Assembly (NCBI GenBank): GCA_016928235.1 | Contig: JAFGLD010000205.1 | Location: 1-64,000, forward strand | Reading direction: 5' to 3' | Source: Anaerolineae bacterium | Lineage (GTDB): Bacteria; Chloroflexota; Anaerolineae; Aggregatilineales; UBA3940 | DNA length: 64,000 bases | Shown here: piece after piece, positions 61,108 through 64,000 of the stretch | Position numbering within the stretch: the stretch's first letter is position 1 | How the letters are laid out: every line of letters starts with the position of its first letter | Notes under the pieces: generated by a model | Databases searched by the model: none | What the model saw: the letters and a program-made list of their open reading frames with translations, nothing else | What the model was told of the DNA's origin: nothing | Position numbers and translations under genes: made by a program

Positions 61108-64000
61108 CTATCGCAAATCGCGGTAATTTCCTCCCCATGCCCAGCCGTGGCACCACCAGCATCCCCAATAATATCGTGGCACGATCACTGGGGCTCCGGC
61201 AATCGTCGTGTTACCGGCCGCATCGGTTACCTGGTACATCATGGTATACACACGGCCGAATCCATAGATCCAACGCTCCGCGCGCAGCCGGAAGGTCAAA
61301 TCATCGACAATAATGATATCATTGGGCCGATCCCCAGGCCACAGGCCACTATCGGCTTCGCTCGATGTCACCGAGAGCAGTGTTACGGTTGGGTTGGGAT
61401 CGACATTGTCAGCCGCTATGACTGTTGCCACGACATCGACATATTTGTGGTTGGCCTGCCAGAGCCACTGTGGCGAGACAGATACTGACAGCGTTGGGGC
61501 AATCGCATCTTGCATGCTCAAGCCGATTACCACCGGGTCGTGGTCCGAGGCCCGGTAGGCATCCGGCGCGTAGATGGTATCCTGGGCATCTTGCTTGTAG
61601 GTCATATCGTAGTCGATCAGATCGGGCTCATCAGCATTGATGTGCCAGTCAACTACACCGGTGACTTTATCCAGAAGGCTCGGACTGGCCAGCGCATGGT
61701 CAAGATAACCTAACTGCCCATCGAAAACATACGAATAAGCAAGCTCACCCTGGAACAGCGATACCAGATCGGTGTAACCGCCGGCTTTGAAGGCATCGAT
61801 TGGATCTTCTTTGGCATACGAGTTCATGTCGCCAATGATCAGGAAAGCATCGCTGCTACTGCCGGTCGGGTCGCCGGCCAGCCAATCGACCAGGGCCTCG
61901 ACGGCCGCCTTACGGGTCAGGTTACAGTTGCCTGCGCCATCACCCAGATCCGGATCGCCAATATCGATACAATCCGACCCCTTGGATTTGAGGTGGTTGA
62001 CCACCACAGTGAAGACCCCGCCGGTAGCATTATCCCGGAAGGTTTGTGCCAGCGCCGGGCGGTTTTTAGTGTCGATGAAGCGGCTGTCGACCGACGCGTC
62101 GAGAACGGTGTAGCTGCCGGCTAGTGAAACGTCGGCGGGCTTGTAGATGATTGCTACCCGGATCTCATCGACACCGATAGGGCCGGTATCGACGTAAGCA
62201 TAGGTGCCGGCGCCCATGACAGCGTTCAAGGCATCGACCAGATTCTGGATGGCCTCAGTGTTATTCTCGATCTCGATCAGGCCGGCCACATCGGCATCGA
62301 TGGTTTGCAGGGCAGCAACGATCTTGGCCTGCTGGCGGGCGAACTCCTCGGGTGTCTTTGCCCCACGGCTGTTGAGGGTGGTGAAGTAGTTCAACACATT
62401 GAAGGAAGCCACCTTCAGTGTGCCGCCCACACCATCAGGCTGTGCCACACGTGGATTGACAGAGAGATAGTCGGCACCTTGGGTGGGCTGAATGCGCCAC
62501 AGGTCATAGCTGTAATCGAGCACTCCGATCACATTCTGGAGCACATCTCCGCCTCTGAACAGATTGTTCAGGTCGAAGATTCCGCCGTTAGGGTGGCGTG
62601 CCGGGTCAGGGTTCTGCACGCTGCGGCCGTCATCGAGTGTAATGCGGCCCAACAGGTTGTCCTGAGCCAGTTGAGCTGCTTCCGGCGAGCCGGGCTCGAA
62701 GAGACTGGTCGGCTGGTACTGGCGACCGGCAGTCAGGACGATCTCGCCGTAACGGTCGAATTCGAAATACTCGGAGATGGATAGCGGCTGCGGGAAAACA
62801 ACCAGCATACCCTCATAAGGCTCAAAATCATCCAGGCTGGTCACTGGCAGCGACAGGAGTGTGGCATCGGGCAGGCTGTTGCCGGTGGAGCAGATCATGA
62901 TCAGGCTCACCGAGGTGATCTCGGTCAGATTGTAATATTCGTCGACTGTACCACGCACGCGGACAGCATCTCCTGCGTTGACATCTATCCCGGTAGCATA
63001 GACGAAGATGCCATCTGATGTGGCGGTGTCTCCATCACCCGCAGCATCCTGTAGAAAGAAACCGCTCTTCTGGTCACTGTTCTGGAAATCGCCGGTGACG
63101 ATACCCTCGGTGGTGATTTCGCTGCCATCCAACAAGCTGGCAGCGGTGCTGCCCTGGATGGTGTAGATAGGTGTGAAGGGATCGCCGCACACTTCGGATG
63201 GTTGAGTGTAAACCTGATTGGCCATGCCGGGCGTGTTGTAAGCCTCCCCCACGGCGATCGAGCCACCGAAGCCTGGCAGCCCCGCGCCATCGAAGTCGTT
63301 GCGGACCCAGACGGTGCCGCCGTCCGGAATACGTGACGCGCCGCCTGGCGTGAAGGACTGCCCGTCGAAGCCAGGCGACAGCGTGGCAGCAGCATAACCC
63401 CAATCATCCGCGCCACCGTCTGACACAGCCACGCTATCGGCAATCATCGACCAGGGAAGGACGTCCAGAGTGCCATTATCATCACTGTCCAGGTCCATAC
63501 CCTGGCTGCCGATAAAGCCATCGACCAGCAGCAGCGTGACCGTGCCGTTCTCGAAGCCATCCGCCAGATACCCACTGAGCCAGCAGCCATTGGCATCGGT
63601 AATGCCAACCGGCAGCACACTGTCGATCAGGCCCGCATCTGGGCTGTCGCCTTCGATTTGGATGAGAGTATAGGTAGTATAGTCAGTATCAGGCGTGCCC
63701 AGCACCTCGACGTATTCATAGGTGTCTATGCCGGTGTGGTTGAAGACAAACTCGTTGATCTGGGGAACTTCGATGACCGGTCCGGTAGCATGGCTGCCCA
63801 AGCCATCGAAGGTATTGTTGGCAAATCCATCCCACTCCACAGCGGGGTCGAAGACATCAGAGGAATTGGTATCGCCCGCTAAAATGCCGGACTTACGCCG
63901 CAAGGTATTGTCCTGGGTACTGGTGAGGCTGCTTCCCCACTCACTGCCGGGGTCAAAGCCGATCTGGCCGATAACATCAACAAGCACTCCTCCTCTGAGC
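61108..64000 (-). CDS. ExeM/NucH-family extracellular nuclease, partial at window end
   Basis: The gene runs off the window end. At least 963 residues are visible. From the N-terminal side: a lamin-tail-like domain (VPQINEFVFNHTGIDTYEYV), a nucleic-acid-binding OB-like region (TTEGIVTGDFQNSDQKSGF), and an endonuclease/exonuclease/phosphatase domain with ASFNVLNYFTT, metal-binding Glu in GLIEIENN, VVNHLKSKGSDC, IIGDMNSYAKEDP, LDHALAS and SDHDPVVIGL. All core residues of the DNase I-type fold are present. A beta-sandwich (VVATVIAADNVDPNPT) and a Trp-rich tail close it. Members are secreted or surface DNases that release nutrients from DNA. The true start is beyond 64000. Confidence 0.9.
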   Translation of the reverse strand, partial: LRGGVLVDVIGQIGFDPGSEWGSSLTSTQDNTLRRKSGILAGDTNSSDVFDPAVEWDGFANNTFDGLGSHATGPVIEVPQINEFVFNHTGIDTYEYVEVLGTPDTDYTTYTLIQIEGDSPDAGLIDSVLPVGITDANGCWLSGYLADGFENGTVTLLLVDGFIGSQGMDLDSDDNGTLDVLPWSMIADSVAVSDGGADDWGYAAATLSPGFDGQSFTPGGASRIPDGGTVWVRNDFDGAGLPGFGGSIAVGEAYNTPGMANQVYTQPSEVCGDPFTPIYTIQGSTAASLLDGSEITTEGIVTGDFQNSDQKSGFFLQDAAGDGDTATSDGIFVYATGIDVNAGDAVRVRGTVDEYYNLTEITSVSLIMICSTGNSLPDATLLSLPVTSLDDFEPYEGMLVVFPQPLSISEYFEFDRYGEIVLTAGRQYQPTSLFEPGSPEAAQLAQDNLLGRITLDDGRSVQNPDPARHPNGGIFDLNNLFRGGDVLQNVIGVLDYSYDLWRIQPTQGADYLSVNPRVAQPDGVGGTLKVASFNVLNYFTTLNSRGAKTPEEFARQQAKIVAALQTIDADVAGLIEIENNTEAIQNLVDALNAVMGAGTYAYVDTGPIGVDEIRVAIIYKPADVSLAGSYTVLDASVDSRFIDTKNRPALAQTFRDNATGGVFTVVVNHLKSKGSDCIDIGDPDLGDGAGNCNLTRKAAVEALVDWLAGDPTGSSSDAFLIIGDMNSYAKEDPIDAFKAGGYTDLVSLFQGELAYSYVFDGQLGYLDHALASPSLLDKVTGVVDWHINADEPDLIDYDMTYKQDAQDTIYAPDAYRASDHDPVVIGLSMQDAIAPTLSVSVSPQWLWQANHKYVDVVATVIAADNVDPNPTVTLLSVTSSEADSGLWPGDRPNDIIIVDDLTFRLRAERWIYGFGRVYTMMYQVTDAAGNTTIAGAPVIVPRYYWGCWWCHGWAWGGNYRDLR

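Noticed and set aside
61108-63987. Taking the ATG at 63987 as the true start of the nuclease
   Set aside because: The frame stays open to the window edge and no signal peptide is visible, so the gene is cut by the window end.

Overview
The window looks like a chromosomal segment of a bacterium from the phylum Chloroflexota, most likely an Anaerolineae-type lineage. This is an inference from gene content and style: lipoproteins with Thr/Pro/Ala/Glu-rich linkers after the lipobox, a two-ATPase FtsX-type ABC system with an AbrB-like tail on one ATPase, dikinase-like phosphotransferases of rifampin-phosphotransferase layout, a secreted ExeM/NucH-type nuclease, an acyl-ACP-reductase homologue outside cyanobacteria, and many short palindromic or iterated repeats between genes. 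No rRNA, tRNA, CRISPR array or intact transposon was seen.

Layout. 1-6.2 kb: an AraC-family regulator convergent with a membrane-anchored alpha/beta hydrolase, then a NarL-type response regulator, its likely membrane histidine kinase partner and a small membrane protein. 6.7-9.9 kb: a duplicated MacB/FtsX permease and its ATPase. 10.6-26.8 kb: a same-strand carbohydrate region. It holds a GH130 phosphorylase, a sugar-binding lipoprotein and two MalF/MalG-type permeases, an AGE-fold lipoprotein, a giant FtsX permease with two ATPases, a DUF5060-type glycanase lipoprotein, a cellobiose-2-epimerase-like enzyme and a cytoplasmic GH5-like enzyme. Together these suggest extracellular cutting of a beta-linked (manno)glycan, import of oligosaccharides, C2 epimerisation and phosphorolysis. 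An 11-copy, 21-bp tandem repeat sits inside this region (24141-24371).

26.8-35.9 kb is mixed. It contains a hypothetical protein, an SGNH-like surface protein with a C-terminal anchor, a hydrolase lipoprotein, bacterioferritin, a decayed stretch with a restriction-endonuclease fragment, a beta-helix fragment and inverted repeats, a large membrane-anchored protein of unknown function, methylmalonyl-CoA epimerase, a small S24-like protein and a small hypothetical protein. 36.0-43.1 kb: two tandem paralogous Rph-like ATP-grasp/phosphohistidine proteins, an MFS transporter and a HTH protein. 43.2-49.2 kb (minus strand): a receiver-kinase hybrid, an orphan oligopeptide-binding protein with SecG, a GNAT protein and phosphofructokinase. 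49.6-56.5 kb: a complete oligopeptide/dipeptide importer (binding protein, two permeases, two ATPases). 56.6-64 kb: an IS607-type recombinase fragment, a left-handed beta-helix protein followed by an acyl-ACP-reductase-like enzyme, a secreted esterase-like hydrolase, and an ExeM/NucH nuclease running off the window end.

The points most worth following up are the 21-bp array, the mannoside cluster with its AGE-fold lipoprotein lacking the expected histidine, the tandem Rph-like pair (one with an in-frame repeat insertion), and the beta-helix/AAR-like gene pair.
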